Assembly (NCBI GenBank): GCA_021159785.1
Contig: JAGHDU010000005.1
Coordinates: forward strand, 1 to 8,981
DNA length: 8,981 nt
DNA from: Staphylothermus sp.
GTDB taxonomy: Archaea; Thermoproteota; Thermoprotei_A; Sulfolobales; Desulfurococcaceae
Reading direction: 5' to 3'
Below the pieces are notes generated by a model. It was given only the letters and a program-made list of their open reading frames with translations. It did no database searches and was not told the origin of the DNA. How positions within the stretch are numbered: the first letter of the stretch is position 1; the number at the start of each line of letters is the position of its first letter. Positions 7,213 through 8,981 of this stretch are shown one piece after another. A program made the position numbers and the translations under genes.

Positions 7213-8388
7213 ATGTATACAAACGTCTTCGATTGGGAAGAAATAATTGTTGAAGGTCTAGCCAAGATAATTATCCCGAGAAGGGAGTTATTTATAAGAC
7301 CTGATGGTGTTTATGAACCTGCATGGTCTCCTGTATTTTATAATCCTCTAATGGAGTTTAATCGTAGCATAACGGTCCTTGTTACAACTACTTATTTTAA
7401 CAACAAGGATTTTTTCTTTATAGAACCACTAAGTGGAACCGGCATAAGAGGAATTAGATTAGCTCTTGAATCTAATGGTTATGGATATATTAACGATGTA
7501 GACCCCTTATCATACTACTACATGGAGAGAAACATCACATTAAATAATATACGCGAAAAGTTAATTCCAACAATTAATGAAGCAAATACTTTTCTTAACA
7601 ATTTTACATTCAGTGGTGTGATCGTTGATTACATTGATATAGACCCTTATGGCTCACCTATTCCCTTCATAGATTCAGCCATAAGACCCCTAGGTAAGAA
7701 CGCATTAATAGGAATCACAGCAACTGACACAGGACCATTAACATGTAGTCATAAACAAAAGACATTACGAAGATATGGTGTTAGATGCCAAAAAATTGAT
7801 TTCGGCAAAGAATTAGGGTTGAGGATTCTATTATACAATATAGCTTTTAGAGCGGCCAGTAACGACGTAGCAGTTTATCCATTAATTAGTTATCAGCATA
7901 AGTACTATTATAGAGTGTTCCTAAAGACTGTTAGAAGCGGAAACGAATCGTACAAGATAATGGATAAGTGCAGTGGATACATAGTTTATAATCTAGAGAA
8001 CCTCGACAGAAAATTCATCAAAGAACCTAGTGAAGTCATTATAGGAAGTAATCAGAAAACATTGATTATAGGACCAATTTGGATATGCTCTCTTGGAGAT
8101 TCTGCTTTTATCAAGAAAGTTGTTAATGAGGGAATTAAACGGGAATATATGAGTAAAGAAATAATAGATTTTCTTGAAGAACTAGCTAGAGAAACCGATA
8201 TTAATCAACCATATATAAGGTACGACAAATTGTTTGGGCTTCATAAGAAAAATATGCCGAGTATTCATTCGTTTATTGAGTTAATAAGAAAACATGGATA
8301 TGAAGCATATAGGACGCATTTTGATCCTAGAGGCATTAAAACAAATGCACCCATAGAAACTTTATACGAAATTATCTCTTCCTTCTAA
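7213..8388 (+). CDS. trm1: tRNA (guanine(26)-N(2))-dimethyltransferase
   Basis: Trm1 methylates the N2 of G26, at the junction of the D and anticodon stems of tRNA, once or twice using S-adenosylmethionine. At 391 residues the length is normal for archaea. Family blocks in order: RPDGVYEPAWSPVFYNPLME (29-48), SAM motif EPLSGTGIRGIRLALE (71-86), NDVDP (94-98), catalytic DIDPYGSPIPFIDSA (142-156, Asp144 the likely key acid), ATDTGPLTCSH (170-180), RRYGVRC (186-192) and GLRILLYNIAFRAA (202-215). The C-terminal half is less typical. Where many relatives have CxxC-type zinc cysteines and GPLWxGxL, this protein shows DKCSG near 251-255 and GPIWICSLGD at 287-296, so zinc binding may be lost. The ATG is preceded by a ribosome-binding GGTGA overlapping the THEP1 stop. 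The 3' end overlaps the convergent TFE-beta gene by 17 bases. Confidence 0.94.
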   Translation: MYTNVFDWEEIIVEGLAKIIIPRRELFIRPDGVYEPAWSPVFYNPLMEFNRSITVLVTTTYFNNKDFFFIEPLSGTGIRGIRLALESNGYGYINDVDPLSYYYMERNITLNNIREKLIPTINEANTFLNNFTFSGVIVDYIDIDPYGSPIPFIDSAIRPLGKNALIGITATDTGPLTCSHKQKTLRRYGVRCQKIDFGKELGLRILLYNIAFRAASNDVAVYPLISYQHKYYYRVFLKTVRSGNESYKIMDKCSGYIVYNLENLDRKFIKEPSEVIIGSNQKTLIIGPIWICSLGDSAFIKKVVNEGIKREYMSKEIIDFLEELARETDINQPYIRYDKLFGLHKKNMPSIHSFIELIRKHGYEAYRTHFDPRGIKTNAPIETLYEIISSF

Positions 8389-8806
8389 CCCTTCTACGTC
8401 CATATACATTATCAACAATCCATTTACTTAACCAATCACATATACGTGGATCATAGTATCCTCCTTCATAACATGCATCGATGTAAGGACAATACATACA
8501 CGGTATATCAATGAATTTCTTGATCTCAATCAAGGGTCTCTCGATTATCTCTTCTTTCTTCTCTTTACTTTCATATTCCTTTAATGCACCGGGAATAGCT
8601 ATCACTCTAAAAGTTTTTCTACCACCATAAACTATTGGTTCTCTCTTCACAAGACCTAATTCCTCGAGCTTTTTAAGAGAACGGGACGCATCTCTACTTG
8701 TTATTCCCAGTTCTTTCCAAAGAACATTTTGGGGAATACCTTGTTCTCCCCTTTCAAGCACGTAATAGTAAATTTTCCTATCCAATTCACTGATCTTCCT
8801 CGGCAT
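8372..8806 (-). CDS. tfeB: Transcription factor TFE beta subunit (winged helix plus Fe-S domain)
   Basis: The protein matches archaeal TFE-beta, the relative of RNA polymerase III subunit RPC39/C34, which pairs with TFE-alpha to help open promoters. From ATG 8806 it has 144 residues. A winged-helix domain spans about 5-71 (ISELDRKIYYYVLERG, then RDASRSLKKLEELGLVKRE). After a charged linker come four cysteines, Cys103, Cys106, Cys112 and Cys123 (CX2CX5CX10C), as expected for the Fe-S cluster described for this family. The last ten residues are almost all Arg/Lys. The frame also offers TTG at 8833 (153 residues). I prefer ATG 8806 because an AT-rich element at 8851-8861 would start transcription near 8830, at or past the TTG, and GGGG precedes the ATG. 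A generic Fe-S winged-helix regulator is the alternative call. Confidence 0.82.
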   Translation of the reverse strand: MPRKISELDRKIYYYVLERGEQGIPQNVLWKELGITSRDASRSLKKLEELGLVKREPIVYGGRKTFRVIAIPGALKEYESKEKKEEIIERPLIEIKKFIDIPCMYCPYIDACYEGGYYDPRICDWLSKWIVDNVYGRRRVRRKR

Positions 8807-8850
8807 ATCTATATCAGCCCCTTCTAAAAACAATGCTAATAATCAATTGT

Positions 8851-8861
8851 TTACTTAATAA
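8851..8861 (-). promoter_or_regulatory. Candidate TATA box of TFE-beta gene
   Basis: The minus strand reads TTATTAAGTAA here, about 26 bases before position 8830. This predicts a short leader before ATG 8806 and argues against TTG 8833 as the start. The whole region is AT-rich, so a chance match is possible. I see nothing else in 8862-8981. Confidence 0.35.
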
Positions 8862-8981
8862 TAATACTTAACAATGTTTATTTCCAACTATTGTTTTAAG
8901 CAACACAGAATATATTTTTTCTCGTCAATAAAATGTTACAAAATGGGAAAAATATGGGATAATGTTATAACGAAACAGTTA

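Noticed and set aside
1..8981. CRISPR array, insertion sequence, integrase, toxin-antitoxin or defence genes
   Set aside because: Every substantial frame is accounted for by housekeeping genes. No direct-repeat array, transposase motif or terminal inverted repeats were seen.
8862..8981. Small gene at the right edge
   Set aside because: No frame with a plausible start and ribosome-binding site. The region is simple AT-rich DNA upstream of the TFE-beta gene.

Overview
The window reads as a chromosomal core segment of a hyperthermophilic crenarchaeon, most likely a member of the Desulfurococcales close to Staphylothermus. The DNA is AT-rich with AGA/ATA-heavy codons and many Lys/Glu/Ile residues. 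The gene set is archaeal: GatD/GatE amidotransferase, Nop5, fibrillarin, Trm1 and THEP1. Ribosomal protein eS30 and the Fe-S transcription factor subunit TFE-beta point to the crenarchaeal side. The genus is an inference from gene content and composition; no 16S gene is present.

Layout. The left third (1-3546) is read on the minus strand: eS30 (3385-3546), a 238-base gap, gatD (1779-3146), then gatE (1-1782, running off the left edge), with an ATGA stop/start overlap between gatD and gatE. Divergent from eS30, the plus strand carries nop5 (3660-4889) and fibrillarin (4906-5610), 16 bases apart. Next come a separately promoted Cro/C1-type HTH regulator (5666-6550) and a THEP1 NTPase-trm1 pair (6649-7203, 7213-8388). 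The minus-strand TFE-beta gene (8372-8806 or to 8833) meets trm1 tail to tail with a 17-base overlap. Bases 8834-8981 hold only the putative TFE-beta promoter.

How the genes work together. The window is an information-processing cluster. GatDE amidates misacylated Glu-tRNA(Gln). Nop5 and fibrillarin are two of the three core proteins of the box C/D RNP that 2'-O-methylates rRNA and tRNA. Trm1 dimethylates G26 of tRNA. eS30 is a small-subunit ribosomal protein. TFE-beta belongs to the basal transcription initiation factor TFE. No mobile element, CRISPR array, tRNA, rRNA or phage-like gene was found.

Nothing here is a clearly new system. The most interesting signal is a repeated promoter-associated motif, TTAAATA(T)CCCTA. 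It occurs as an imperfect inverted repeat between eS30 and nop5, and once more at the promoter of the HTH regulator. This raises the untested possibility that the regulator controls itself and the adjoining ribosome-biogenesis genes.
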